DNA of 64,000 nucleotides from Plotosus lineatus (lineage: Eukaryota > Chordata > Actinopteri > Siluriformes > Plotosidae). The notes under the pieces were generated by a model, which was not told the origin of the DNA, did not search any database, and saw nothing but the letters and a program-made list of their open reading frames with translations. The stretch covers positions 84,356,550 to 84,420,549 of the forward strand of contig CM045729.1 in NCBI GenBank assembly GCA_024760905.1, written 5' to 3'. This document shows, piece after piece, positions 29,900-41,545 of this stretch (position 1 is its first letter; every line of letters starts with the position of its first letter). A program made the translations under genes and the position numbers.

Positions 29900-30301
29900 T
29901 TAAAATGTCCTGGTATTTCAAAGCGCTCATGATGCCATGCACTCGAACAACATTCCCAGGGCCTCTAGAAGGAAAAAAAAGGGCCCACAGCATCACCGAT
30001 CCTTTCAAATGTGAAATGTCCCACTTCACACGCGCATGAGGTGCTTTTCTGCATCCTCATCTTTTGTGTTCCACAAGGCCCACTTAAAGTGTTTGTTGGC
30101 AAAATGCTGTATTTCATCTAACCAAATGATATATGACATATCATCTAACCAAAGCACATTGTTTCAACTGAAGTCTCAGTAAGGCTTAGCAAGCTAGAGA
30201 TGTTTCCATTTATGATTGTGAGTGAGAAAAAGTGTTTTCCGTGCATACCTCCCAAACATTGATGGCATGTATTTGACACCTGAGGTTGTTTTGGAGACTT
30301 T

Positions 30302-30870
30302 GTTCACTAGTGACAGAAGGATGGAATGTGAAATCAACAGGCAGATTGGTGCAGCATCTACTGTAAAGTGGACCTTGTACCAGTCTGCTGTGGTGAAGAG
30401 GGAGCCAAGCAAGAAGGCAAAGCTTGCAATTTACCAGTTGATCTACATTCCTACCCTCATCTAGCTTTGGGTAGTGACCAAAAGAACAAGATCACAGATA
30501 CAACTGGCTGAACTAAGCTTCCTTCACTGTGTGGCAGTGCTCTCCCTTAGAGATACTGCGAGAAGCTCAGCCATCCAGGTGAATGACCTCTGCTCCTCCA
30601 TGTTGAGAGGAGCCAGTTGAGGTGGCTCAAGCTTGGGCAAATGCCTCCCTGGTGTGTTTCAGACATGTGCAACTGGAAAGCGACCCCGAGGTTGACCAGA
30701 ACATGCTAGAGGCACTACGTTTCTCAGGTGGTCTGGGAACACCTCGGTGTCCCCCCGGAAGAGCTGGTGGAAAGGGCTTGGGCCTGGGTCTGGACCTCAC
30801 TGCTTAGGCTGCTGCCCCTGCAATCCAACCCCACATTAAGTGGAAAATGATGATGATGATGACGATGACA
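30302..30870 (+). mobile_element. Rex3-like LINE, 3' end fragment, sense
   Basis: Reads TSDRRMECEINRQIGAASTV, SAVVKREPSKKAKLAIYQLI and, later in broken frames, FRHVQLESDPEVDQNM. It ends with a ...CTTAGGCTGCTGCCCCTGCA 3' end and a (GAT)n tail at about 30846-30870. It is the same family as 17214-18048 in opposite orientation. Confidence 0.6.
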
Positions 30871-30879
30871 TATGTTTTA

Positions 30880-31312
30880 AATGTATTGACAAAATTCCAG
30901 GGTAAGCTTCACCAGATTGTGTCCAAACTCACAGTTTTTGTACTTGGGTTAATTTGTGAGTCGATCAACATTTATCATATCAACATGCAGATTAAATATT
31001 TGTCAAATGAACCTTAGTGTATCAGCCAAGCAACATATGGATTCAGTTTCTTTAAAATGTTGAATCCTTAGACTATAATGGACTACCAAATGAATACAGA
31101 ATAAGCCCAGTTCTAGTTGCAAGGAAAAATTCCAATAATTGACACAAAGAAGAAATAGTGAGAGTGACCAGGCTAAAAAGGGAAATCCATCCTCATTTGG
31201 GTAAAACTATTACAATAGAAACCAGAAAGAGAAATTTCATTACAGTCCACCATGTACTCTTGTTGGTTCTACCACAACTGCAAGTTTGAAATAATTGTGA
31301 ACAAACATTTAT
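30880..31312. other. Unassigned sequence
   Basis: AT-rich; no gene, terminal repeat or known tail recognised. Confidence 0.5.
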
Positions 31313-31319
31313 ATCACCA

Positions 31320-33192
31320 ATGCAGCCAAGTTGTGGGAGGGGGTGTGTGTGCATGAACACGAGGCAGAGTTCATCCTCATGCCGGTCCCAAGCACAGATA
31401 AATGCAGAGAGTTGTGTCAGGAAGGTCAGTCAACGTAAAACATTTGCCAAACTTTTTATGTGGATCATGTTATGACTTGTATGATAGGTTGAACAGTAAG
31501 GAGGGAGAAAATGATCTATACAGGTTAGCACAGCAGAGAAATAGAGATGGGAAAGACGTCCAGCAAGTTAGAGTGATAAAGGACAGAGAGGGAAATGTAT
31601 TGACTGATGACAGAAGTCTGCTGGGAAGATGGAAAGAGTACTTTGAAGAGCTGATGAATGAGGAAAATGAGAGAGAAAAAAGAGTAGAAGAGGTGACTGT
31701 TGAGGAGCAGGAAGTAGCAAAAATTAGTAAGGGAGAAGTGAGGAGGGCATTGAAGAGGATGAAGAGTGGAAAGGCAGTTGGCCCTGATGACATACCAGTT
31801 GAGGTATGGAAGTGTCTAGGGGAGGTAGCAGTAGATTTTCTGACAAGAATATTCAACAAGGTCTTAGAAAGTGAGCAGATGCCAGAGGAATGGAGGAGAA
31901 GTGTGCCTGTGCCCATTTTTAAGAACAAGGGAGATGTACAGAGTTGTGGCAACGACAGAGGGATAAAGTTGATGAGCCATACAATGAAGCTATGGGAAAG
32001 AATAGTGGAAGCAAGACTAAGGGCAGAGGTCAGCATTTGTGAACAACAGTTTGGTTTCATGCCAAGAAAGAGCACCGCAGATGCAGTGTTTGCTTTGAGG
32101 ATGTTAATAGAGAAGTACAGAGAAGGTCAGAAGGAGCTGCATTGTGCCTTTGTGGATCTGGAGAAAGCATATGACAGGGTGCTGAGAGAAGAACTGTGGT
32201 ATTGTATGAGGAAGTCTGGAGTGACAGAGAAGTATGTTAGAGTGGTGCAGGACATGTATGAGAGATGTAAGACAGTGGTGAGGTGTGCTGTCGGTGTGAC
32301 AGAAGAGAGGTGGGACTGCATCAAGGGTCAGCTCTCAGCCCCTTCTTGTTTGCTATGGTGATGGACAGGTTAACAGACGAGGTTAGACAAGAATCTCCAT
32401 GGACTATGATGTTTGCAGATGACATCGTGATCTGTAGTGAGAGCAGAGACCAAGTGGAGGAAAATCTAGAGAGGTGGAGGTATGCCCTGGAAAGGAGGGG
32501 ATTGAAGGTTAGTCTTAGTAAGACAGAATACATGTGTGTGAACGACAAGGACCCAAGAGGAACTTTGAGGTTACAGGGGGCAGAGATAAAGAAGGTGGAG
32601 GATTTTAAGTACTTAGGCTCAACAATCCAGAGCAATGGAGAGTGTGGAAAAGAGGTGAAGAAGCACGTGCAGGCAGGTTGGAATGGATGGAGAAAAGTGT
32701 CCGTGTGATGTGTGATAGGAGAGTATCGGCAAGAATGAAGGGAAAAGTGTACAAGACGGTGATGAGGCCAGCAATGTTGTATGGTTTAGAGACAGTGGCC
32801 CTGGGGAAAAGACAGGAGTCAGAGTTGGAGGTAGCAGAGATGAAAATGTTGAGGTTCTCTTTGGGAGTAACGAGGATGGATAGGATCAGAAATGAGTACA
32901 TCAGAGGAACAGCACATGTTAGATGTTTTGGAGACAAAGTCAGAGAGGCTAGATTGAGATGGTTTGGACATGTACAGAGGAGGGATAGTGAGTATATTGG
33001 TCGTAGGATGCTGAGGTTGGAACTACCAGGCAAAAGGCCCAGAGGAAGACCAAAGAGAAGATTTATGGATGCGGTGAAGGTGGACATGAAGGTCGTTGGA
33101 GTAAGAGTAGAAGATGCAGAGGATAGGGAGAGATGGAGGCAGATCATTTGCTGTGGCGACCCCTGAAGGGAAAAGCCGAAAGGAAAAGAAGA
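31320..33192 (+). mobile_element. RTE LINE lacking the endonuclease domain (copy G)
   Basis: The complete 5' start (ATGCAGCC... GTTGTGTCAGGAAGGTCAG) is joined at about 31470 directly to the sequence encoding [17 protein letters not shown]. About 1.2 kb carrying the whole endonuclease is therefore missing. The RT follows in three frames (31402-32361, 32283-32708, 32642-33166). Breaks are a 10-bp deletion near 32308 and a 2-bp deletion near 32704. The 3' end CCCTGAAGGGAAAAGCCGAAA and AAGAAG are intact. Confidence 0.9.
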
Positions 33193-33200
33193 TCAATAAG

Positions 33201-33540
33201 AATGTCATACCAGACCGGTCGAGGCCCAGGTTAACAACGACCGCCATAAGTGCTGTTAACCAACAAGGTGCTGGTGGAAACTGGGCAACTGTTGGTTGAA
33301 GAATGAGAGGCAGGAGGCGAATCCGGAGTAGGAGAAAGAAGAGGAAAGGCATGAGTCTAGGACTGAGAGTAAGGACTTTGAACATTGGAACTATGACAGG
33401 AAAAGGTAGAGAGCTGGCTGAAATGATGCAGAGGAGGAAGGTGGACATATCGTGAGTTCAGGAGAGCATGTGGAAAGGTAGCAAGGCTAGAAGCTTAGGA
33501 GCAGGGTTTAAGCTGTTTCATCATGGTGTGGATGTGGATG
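33201..33540 (+). mobile_element. RTE LINE 5' fragment (copy H)
   Basis: ACCGGTCGAGGCCCAGGTTA and following endonuclease-start sequence up to the block equivalent to FKLFHHGVD. It ends in GTGGATGTGGATGTAGATG, where copy I begins. Confidence 0.8.
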
Positions 33541-33547
33541 TAGATGA

Positions 33548-36347
33548 ATGTAGCCGTGGGGGGTGGGGGGTGGGGGGCACAAACCAGTGTGTCTCTCCCT
33601 CACGCCAGTCCCAAGCCTGGATAAATGCAGAGGGTTGCGACAGGACGGGCATCTGGCATAAAACATGCCAAATAAAATATGCAAATCACAGGAAAGAATG
33701 ACATACTGGATCGGTTGAGGCCCGGGTTAACAACGACCGCCATCAGTGCTGTTAACCAACAGGGTTCTGGTGGAAATTGGACTACTGTTGGTCGAAGACC
33801 TTGAAGAAGGAGAGGTGGGAGGCGTGTCCGTAGGCAAAGAGAGAAGAGGAAAGTCTAGGACTGAAAGTAGGGACTTTGAATGTTGGAACTATGGCAGGAA
33901 AAGGTAGAGAGGTGACATGATGCAGAAGAGGAAGGTAGACATACTGTGTGTTCAGGAGACCAGGTGGAAAGGTAGCAAGCCAAGAAGCTTAGGAACAGGG
34001 TTTAAGCTGTTTTTTCATGGTGTGGATGGAAAGAGAAATGGAGTCGGAGTCATCTTGAAGGAGGAGTTTGTCAGGAATCTTCTAGAAGTGAAAAGAGTGT
34101 CAGACAGAGTGATGAGTCTCAAGTTAGAAATTGAAAGTGTGATGTTCAATGTTGGTAGTGCTTATGCCCCACAGGCAGGATGTGAGCTAGAAGAGAAGGA
34201 GAGATTTTAGAGTGAGTTCGATGAAGTGATGCAGAGTACCCCCCAGAGGTGAAAGAGTGTTCATTGGAAAGACTTCAATGGACATGTTGGTGCAGGCAAC
34301 AGAGGGGACAAGGAAGTGATGGGCAGGTTTGGTATCCAGTACAGGAACACAGAAGGACATATGTTGATTAATTTTGCAAAAAGGATGGAAATGGCTGTGA
34401 TGAATACATTCTTCAAGAAGAGACCAGAGCATAGGGTGACTTATAAAAGCAGAGGTAGGAGCACACAGGTAGACTACATCCTATGTAGGCGATGTAATTT
34501 GAAGGAAGTTAGTGACTGCAAACTAGTAATGGGTGAAGGTGTTGCTGAATATCATAGTATGGTGGTGTGCAGGATAACACTGATGGAAGCTGAAAAAGGA
34601 AGAGTGTCGTGCTGTCTTCATTGAGTATTTGAAACAGGCTTTGGGTGGTCAGGAAGTGCTTTCAGATGACTGGACAACTACAGCTAGTGTGATCAGGGAG
34701 ACAGGTAGGAGAGTACTTGGTGTGTCCTCTGGGAGGAAAGTAGATAAGGAGACTTGGTGGTAGAATGAGGAAGTGCAGGACAGTGTACAAAAGAAAGAGG
34801 TTAGCTAAGAAGAAGTGGAACATTGAGAGTAAACAGGAATACACGGAGACACAGCATAAGGCGAAGATAGTGGTGTCAAAGGAAAAAAGAGAAAAAAGAG
34901 TAAAAGAGGTGATCGTTGAGGACAAGGAAGTAGCAAAGATTAGTAAGGGTGAAGTGAGGAGGGCATTGAAGAGGATGAAGAGTGGAAAGGCAGTTGGTCT
35001 TGTTGACATACCGGTGGAGGTGTCAAGGAGAGGGAGCAGTAGATTTTCTGACAAGTACATTCAACAAGGTCTTCGAGAATGAGAGGATCTTGTGGCATCT
35101 ATAGAGGGATAAAGTTGATGAGCCATACAATGAGGTTTTGGGACAGACTAGTGGAATCTAGACTACGGGCAGAGGGTAGCATTTGTGAACAACAGTTTGG
35201 TTTCATGCCAAGAAAGAGCACCAGAGATGCAGTGTTTGCCTTGAGGATGTTAATAGAGAAGTACAGAGAAGGTCAGAAGGAGCTGCATTGTGCCTTTGTG
35301 GATCTGGAGAAAGCATATGACAGGGTACAGAGAGAGGAACTGTGGTATTGCATGAGGAAGTCTGGAGTGCCAGAGAAGTGTGTTAGAGTGGTGCAAGACA
35401 TGTATGAAAGATGTACTGTGGTGAGGTGTGCTGTCAGTGTGACAGAAGAGTTCAAGGTGGAGGTGGGACTGCATTAGGGGTCAGCTCTGAGCCCCTTCTT
35501 GTTTGCTATGGTGATGGATAGGTTGACATGCAAGATTAGACAAGATTCCCCATGGACTAAGATGTTTGCGAATGACATTGTGATCTGTAGAGCAGAGAAC
35601 AGGTGCATAAAAATCTTGAGAGGTGGAGGTAGGCCCTGGAAAGGACAGGAATGAAGGTTAGCCTCAGTAAGACAGAATGCATGTGTGTGAACGACAAAGA
35701 CCCAAGGGGAACAGTGAGATTCCAGGGAGCAGAGATAAAGAAGGTGAAATATTTATAATACTTAGGCTCAGTTATCTAGAGGAATGTAGAGTGTGGAAAA
35801 GAGGTGAAGAAGCGTGTGGAGGCAGGTTGGAATGGTTGGACAAAAGTGTCCAGTGTGATGTGTGATGGGAAGGTATCGGCAAGAATGAAAGGAAAAGTGT
35901 ACAAGTCGATGTTGAGGACAGCGATGTTGTATGGTTTAGAAACAGTGGCCCTGGAGAAAAGACAGGAGGCAGAGTTGGAGGGGAGGTAGCAGAGAAGAAA
36001 ATGTTGAGGTTGTCTTTGGGAGAAACGAGGATGGATAGGATCAACAATGAGCACATCAGACGGACAGCACATGTAAGAGGATATGGAGACAACGTCAGAG
36101 AGGTTAGATTGAGATGGTTTTGGCATGTACAGAGGGGGGGATAGTGAGTGTATTGGTAGTAGGATGCTGAGGTTTGAACTACCAGGCCGACGGCCTAGAG
36201 GAAGATCACAAAGAAGAATTTTGGATGTGGTGAAGGAAGACATGAAGGTAGTTGGTGTAAGAGAAGATGATGCAGAGGATAGGGTGAGATTGAGGCAAAT
36301 GAATCGCTGTGGCGACCCCTGAAAGGAGCAGCTGAAAGGAAAAGAAG
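33548..36347 (+). mobile_element. RTE LINE, long but degenerate (copy I)
   Basis: Begins at the normal 5' start (ATGTAGCCGTGGGGGGTGGG) and ends in the normal 3' end (GGCGACCCCTGAAAGGAGCA). Endonuclease parts lie at 33917-34624, RT parts at 34765-35477 and C-terminal parts at 35677-36322. There is an internal deletion near 34885 and many stops. The flanks GATGTAGATGA (33537-33547) and GATGTAGGTAT (36348-36358) may be a decayed TSD. Its 35473-36080 section shares private changes with copy K. Confidence 0.87.
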
Positions 36348-36364
36348 GATGTAGGTATGGAAAA

Positions 36365-36535
36365 TTTGTTAATCATAACTTGTCATCATGTCTTTTTTCA
36401 CCTTTTGCATTTCTCACCTTGTACCATGTTGGTCCTAATTTGCATCTTAGATCTACATGGCCTCTGAACATAGCTGCAGGTGACCTGTCCTCTAAAGTAG
36501 GTGAAATATACCAATTATCTTTTCATGGATATAGT
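36365..36535 (+). repeat. Unclassified dispersed repeat R3, copy 2
   Basis: TCTCACCTTGTACCATGTTG, TTTGCATCTTAGATCTACAT and GCAGGTGACCTGTCCTCTAA match copies at 24620-24790 and 51358-51540. It begins 18 bp after the RTE copy I tail. Confidence 0.65.
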
Positions 36536-36539
36536 GAGT

Positions 36540-37815
36540 GGTTGATTTCTTTCTTTGTTTTTTTGATTTATTTGTTTATTTGTGAAGTGCTTCACCGAAT
36601 GTAGGCACTTGTTGCCCGGACTACTTTCAAGAAAATGTCCAAAAAAGTAAAAGTGGTAATTTTTTCTCGAAATTTGGATTTTTGCATAAACCATTAAAAC
36701 AAGTATTCAACTATCACTTGCTGAAGTGAAATTGACTAAAACTCACTAAAAATGTCTTTTATTTCCATTTTTTACGAGTACCCTCATAAAACTACATAAA
36801 AACAGTAGTAAGCTTTTTGGTTTTCTTTGCAATTATTCACCGAGCTCGGTACAAGACTGTTACGGATAGGAAAATTTAGAGGATTAAAATTGCCCCGTGA
36901 AACCAGCAAAGCATGACAGACCACGACATAAAATATGTACAATTTAATAATATGAACAAAATAAGACAAAATTCATAACTTACAACTTAGAGCTAAACCA
37001 TATACAAGTTAACAAAGGGTCCCATAGTCACCAAGCACCCGCAGTAGGGTAAATTTAGAGATGGCACATGTACTGGTGGGGAAAGGCTTGCCATCCCGCG
37101 TGTCGGACGAAACAAATGATGACCATCCTCGAGTGAGTTGTGTGTAGCCGTGGATGATGAAGAACAAAACTTGGGTGATGCGCGTTCCATGGTTCACCAT
37201 CAATGACTTGATCCATGATCCGTCCGAAGAGCCACGAGGAGACTGTAAGAGACTGTAGCCAGTCGGCACATGCGCAACTAGGTCCCCTCATGGAAAATTC
37301 CAGCCTCAAACAGCTGAGTCACACCATGTGCCTCCCTTCCATTATTTTTATATTTACATTCACACAAATATTTTACATGCCCTTAATAAAGACACAATAT
37401 ACTCCATATACCAGAAGAATGGCCGTGAAGTTGTCTTTCAATTTTGGATACTGTTTTAATATCAAAATGCCATTTCAGTGAATAAACTAAAGGTTATTAA
37501 GACAATATGCACGTAAATAATGCAGGCTAGTCGCTAAGGAAGATCTGAAACGAGCACCCTGATTGGTGAACTCGGTCACATGCTCACATTGCACATGCTC
37601 AGTGCCCGTCACAGATGAACTTCCTGTTTACTTCCTGACTCTAGTATACTGCATGTGGAACTTATCTCCGACTTTCTGTTCAATAACAGTAAGTAAATTT
37701 ATTCATAAGATTGTGAATACACATACTTTCTGGAAAAGGAAAGTGAAATGTCATCTGTGATGTCTAGCAGCATTAGTGTAGATGTTAAATTTGATGCTAG
37801 AATTCAGCTTTGAAG
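36540..37815. other. Unassigned sequence
   Basis: About 1.3 kb with no convincing gene. The small frames near 37009-37309 have no family motif. I found no terminal repeats. Confidence 0.5.
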
Positions 37816-37820
37816 AAGAT

Positions 37821-37824
<4 letters not shown>

Positions 37825-37877
<53 letters not shown>

Positions 37878-37880
37878 CTC
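37825..37880. repeat. (TC)n microsatellite
   Basis: About 23 TC units then TTTCTTTCTC. Confidence 0.9.
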
Positions 37881-38040
37881 TCTTTGTCACATCCACACAC
37901 ACAGTGTGCAAACAGTTAAATGAGAAGCATCCAGATGAACTAGTGCAATTTGAATGGAAGAAAATACAGTATATGAAGGGAGTGGGGCAAATGAGTGCAA
38001 ATGGTGCGATAGATGCACAAATGAGCACCCACTGCTTACA

Positions 38041-38043
<3 letters not shown>

Positions 38044-38073
<30 letters not shown>
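38044..38073. repeat. (TG)n microsatellite
   Basis: About 15 TG units. Confidence 0.9.
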
Positions 38074-38074
<1 letters not shown>

Positions 38075-38252
38075 TGCCTCAGGTTGTTGGAATATTAAGA
38101 AAGACATGATTCCATTGCAATTCAGTCAAAGAAAATCCCATATGCTCAGTATTATGTACTTTAGAAACTTAATTTGAGTATTGTATGAGTATTGGTATTT
38201 TTCTCTGCATGCAAAATTTGGTTATGGAATTTTTTTGATCATTTGTCCCGAG

Positions 38253-38256
<4 letters not shown>

Positions 38257-38300
<44 letters not shown>
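38257..38300. repeat. (TA)n microsatellite
   Basis: About 21 TA units then AGAGAGA, about 45 bp before the TSD of RTE copy F. Confidence 0.95.
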
Positions 38301-38307
<7 letters not shown>

Positions 38308-38361
38308 TTCTCTATAATCACCTGAAGAGAGAGGATGGTTTCACCACCCCTCGAAACAGAT

Positions 38362-39941
38362 TCTTCTTCTTCTTCTTTTACTTTCGGCTGCTCCCTTCAG
38401 GGGTCGCCACAGCAAATCATCCGCCTCCACCTCACCCTGTCCTCCGCATCTTCTTTTCTGACTCCAACGACCTTCATGTCTTCCTTCACCACATCCATAA
38501 ATCTCTTCTTCGGTCTTCCTCGAGGCCTTCTGCCTGGTAGTTCCAACCTCAGCATCCTACTGCCAATATACTCACTATCCCTCCTCTGTACATGTCCAAA
38601 CCATCTCAATCTAGCCTCTCTGACTTTGTCTCCAAAACATCTTACGTGGGCTGTCCCTCTGATATACTCATTTCTGATCCTATCCATCCTCGTTACTCCC
38701 AGGGAGAACCTCAACATTTTCATCTCCGCTACCTCCAGCTCTGCCTCCTGCCTTTTCCTCAGCGCCACTGTTTCTAAGCCATACAACATCGCTGGCCTCA
38801 CCACCGTCTTGTACACTTTTCCCTTCATTCTTGCTGACACTCTCCTATCGCACATCACACCGGATACTTTTCTCCAACCATTCCAGCCTGCCTGCACACG
38901 CTTCTTCACCTCTTTTCCACACTCTCCATTGCTCTGGATTGTTGAGCCTAAGTACTTAAAATCCTCCACCTTCGTTATCTCTGCTCCCTGTAACATCACC
39001 GTTCCTCCTGGGTCCTTCTCATTCACACACATGTATTCTGATTTTCTGAGGCTAACCTTCATTCCTCTCCTTTCCAGGGCATACCTCCACCTCTCTAGAT
39101 TTTCCTGCACTTGTTCTCTGCTCTCACTACAGATCACGATGTCATCTGCAAACATCATAGTCCATGGAGATTCTTGTCTCACCTCGTCTGTCAGCCTGTC
39201 CATCACCATAGCAAACAAGAAGGGGCTCAGAGCTGACCCTTGATGCAGTCCCACCTCCACCTTGAATTCGTCGGTCACACCGACAGCACACCTCACCACT
39301 GTCTTACATCTCTCATACATGTCCTGCACCACTCTAACATGCTTCTCTGCCACTCCAGACTTCCTCATGCAATACCACAGTTCTTCTCTTGGCACCCTGT
39401 CATATGCTTTTTCCAGATCCACAAAGGCACAATGTAGCTCCCTCTGACCTTCTCTGTACTTCTCTATTAACATCCTCAAGGCAAACATTGCATCTGTGGT
39501 GCTCTTTCTTGGCATGAAACCAAACTGTTGTTCACAAATGCTGACCTCTGCCCTTAGTCTAGCTTCCACTATTCTTTCCCATAACTTCATCGTATGGCTC
39601 ATCAACTTTATCCCTCTGTAGTTGCTGCAACTCTGCACGTCTCCCTTGTTCTTAAAAATGGGTACCAGCACACTTCTCCTCCACTCCTCCGGCATCTGCT
39701 CACTCTCTAGTACCGTGTTGAATGTTCTTGTCAGAAAATCTACTGCTACCTCTCCTAGACACTTCCATACCTCCACAGGTATATCATCAGGACCAACTGC
39801 CTTTCCATTCTTCATCCTCTTCAATGCCCTTCTCACTTCACCCTTACTGATCTTTGCTACATCCTGCTCCTCAATGGTTACCTCTTCTACTCTTTTTTCT
39901 CTCTCATTTTCCTCATTCATCAGCTCTTCAAAGTACAAAGT
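38362..39941 (-). mobile_element. RTE LINE, 5' truncated, intact RT frame, perfect TSD (copy F)
   Basis: Flanked by ACCCCTCGAAACAGAT at 38346-38361 and 39942-39957, a perfect 16-bp target-site duplication. The 3' tail is (AAG)n (plus-strand TTCTTCTTCTTC at 38362). The 5' truncation falls within the sequence for [10 protein letters not shown] short AAAGTAC repeat at that junction hints at microhomology joining. It shares diagnostic residues with copy E (RKSEYMCVNEKDPGGT, EITKVEDFKYLG). Confidence 0.93.
38397..39938 (-). CDS. RTE reverse transcriptase, uninterrupted partial frame
   Basis: An open frame of about 513 codons, the longest in the window. In order: [96 protein letters not shown] (catalytic Asp pair), YLGSTIQSNGECGKEV, LRWFGHVQRRDSEYIG, GRRPRGRPKKRFMDVV and ICCGDP. 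No ATG opens it because the element is 5' truncated; the endonuclease half is missing, so it is not an independent gene. An unbroken frame implies recent insertion from an active or recently active source. Confidence 0.85.
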   Translation of the reverse strand: MYFEELMNEENEREKRVEEVTIEEQDVAKISKGEVRRALKRMKNGKAVGPDDIPVEVWKCLGEVAVDFLTRTFNTVLESEQMPEEWRRSVLVPIFKNKGDVQSCSNYRGIKLMSHTMKLWERIVEARLRAEVSICEQQFGFMPRKSTTDAMFALRMLIEKYREGQRELHCAFVDLEKAYDRVPREELWYCMRKSGVAEKHVRVVQDMYERCKTVVRCAVGVTDEFKVEVGLHQGSALSPFLFAMVMDRLTDEVRQESPWTMMFADDIVICSESREQVQENLERWRYALERRGMKVSLRKSEYMCVNEKDPGGTVMLQGAEITKVEDFKYLGSTIQSNGECGKEVKKRVQAGWNGWRKVSGVMCDRRVSARMKGKVYKTVVRPAMLYGLETVALRKRQEAELEVAEMKMLRFSLGVTRMDRIRNEYIRGTAHVRCFGDKVREARLRWFGHVQRRDSEYIGSRMLRLELPGRRPRGRPKKRFMDVVKEDMKVVGVRKEDAEDRVRWRRMICCGDP

Positions 39942-40015
39942 ACCCCTCGAAACAGATCTGTAGTGATAAATGGAGTTTCAATAGAAAGTCTTTGTCCTGT
40001 CCTTTTATTTTTGTG

Positions 40016-40019
<4 letters not shown>

Positions 40020-40079
<60 letters not shown>

Positions 40080-40082
40080 TAT
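40020..40082. repeat. (TA)n microsatellite
   Basis: About 30 TA units, 63 bp after the end of the copy F duplication. Confidence 0.95.
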
Positions 40083-40089
40083 AATTTCT

Positions 40090-40842
40090 TAATTTCAGTG
40101 TGATTGTTTGAACCTGACAGTGCTTTGCTTTTTTATTTGCTTTTTTTCAATCAGTATCATTTGAAGGCATTTGAACCTTTATATAATGGTCAAAAAGAGA
40201 CATACTGATCTCATTGGAATAAACTGAAATGAAAAAAAAAAGTTTGGTTTTTTTTGTTAATTTTGGGGGGTTACCACAGTGACTTTAAAAAGGTTTAAAA
40301 AGGGCATGTCAGATTAAAATGAGGATGATTTCTCTGATCATCTCTTCATAAAACTCTTCCGAGACATGTTTCTCAAAGTTTATATGGCTGAAGTGCATAA
40401 AAATGTTTGGTTGCTAAGGACTAATGATGTTGGAAGAAGGGCAATCTTTGTGCTCATTTTTCTATAAAATGTCTTTTGAAATTTTAATTGAATGCTGACA
40501 CAAGAAACGGCATAGCATGGTCAGTTTTCAAGGTATTGACAAACTTTTTGCTGAATTTTGCAGCTTTGGGCCTCCTCTATCTGACCGTGTAAAAATCTAA
40601 TTTTTCATTTATGGGCACAAGAGCCTACTTTCGGTGAAGTGGCTCACATTTTATTTGTAACTTTTATGGTATTTGACAATGCATTGAGGAAATTGTTATT
40701 TATGGGTATTGTGAAAGAAATAGCCACATGCACTTTCGACATAGTCCACCTGTCTGTTTGCACCCAACTGTGCTCTGAGAGACAAAAAAAGAAGGAAAGA
40801 AAAGAAAGAAAGATTCAGCTCTGTCTCGAGTTCAGTGTTCGA

Positions 40843-40873
<31 letters not shown>

Positions 40874-41540
40874 AATTCTCAAAGAATTTCATGACAATCT
40901 ATAAATGCCCTTATAACACAAAATAACCTGTGTCATAAAGGTGCACTGATTTTTTTTTTTCACTCACATTTCAGTCAGTGTTTCACTGTATGTGATTTGA
41001 TTTAATTAGAATAAAAGTAGGACAATGGTGATTTTTCAAATGCAAATTTCCTGAAGGACATTCAGTGCAACATCAAAATATATTCCCTGCGTTGTTCCGG
41101 CAAGCTGTTTAGGGTGTACCCAATGTTGGCTGGGATAGGTTTGAGCATTCCTGTGACCTTAGTAGGTTCAATCAGTTTGCCAGATGAGTGAGTGAGTGAT
41201 GATAGAAATTAAAATATGTATTTAAAAAATGAATAATCATAGGATAAAGCACTGGTGAACAACAAAGGTCCTGTATGCAAATTATAGGTGGCCCAATATA
41301 GCACAGGGGCATGATTCAATGTGTTCCATAATAAACTGCTCAGAGCATTTCAGGGCTGTTGAAGTCAGGATAAGGCAATAGTCATTCATCAGAATTAGCT
41401 TTTTGTCTACAGAAACCGTGGTGGGGTCTTAAGGAAGGCTTGTATGACAGATGACAAAGGAAGATGTTAAAAATGTCAGTGATGGCATCCTTCATTTAAT
41501 CTGCACCGTTTTTCATAACAGTGCTTGGTATAATATTAAA
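40090..41540. other. Unassigned sequence with one SINE-like fragment
   Basis: Contains homopolymer T tracts (40842-40869), GAAA-rich sequence near 40795, and a degenerate type B tail fragment at 41095-41200. No gene recognised; the frame at 40639-40926 has no family features. Confidence 0.5.
41095..41200 (+). mobile_element. Type B SINE tail fragment, degenerate
   Basis: TTCCGGCAAGCTGTTTAGGG, TGTTGGCTGGGATAGG and TGTGACCTTAGTAGG followed by GAGTGAGTGA keep the order of the type B module. Confidence 0.5.
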
Positions 41541-41545
41541 TGCAG

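Larger units (their letters stand above)
27618..30301 (-). mobile_element. Tc1-like transposon relic, split by a piggyBac-like insertion
   Basis: The minus-strand element's 3' inverted repeat starts CACTGCACTCCAGAATTATTG at 27618 with TA at 27616-27617. Its transposase C-terminal half is at 27743-27961. The rest of the Tc1 sequence resumes at 29904 (AATGTCCTGGTATTTCAAAG) and runs to about 30300, where it meets a Rex3-like fragment. Without the insert the two halves join seamlessly across one TTAA. Confidence 0.8.

Noticed and set aside
37009..37309. Overlapping frames as a possible gene or LTR
   Set aside because: No motif, no terminal repeats and no consistent frame.
38335..39243. 302-codon plus-strand frame (SSSSSFTFGCSLQGSPQQII...)
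   Set aside because: Antisense shadow of the RTE reverse transcriptase. The same antisense peptide recurs at every RTE copy and has no known domain.
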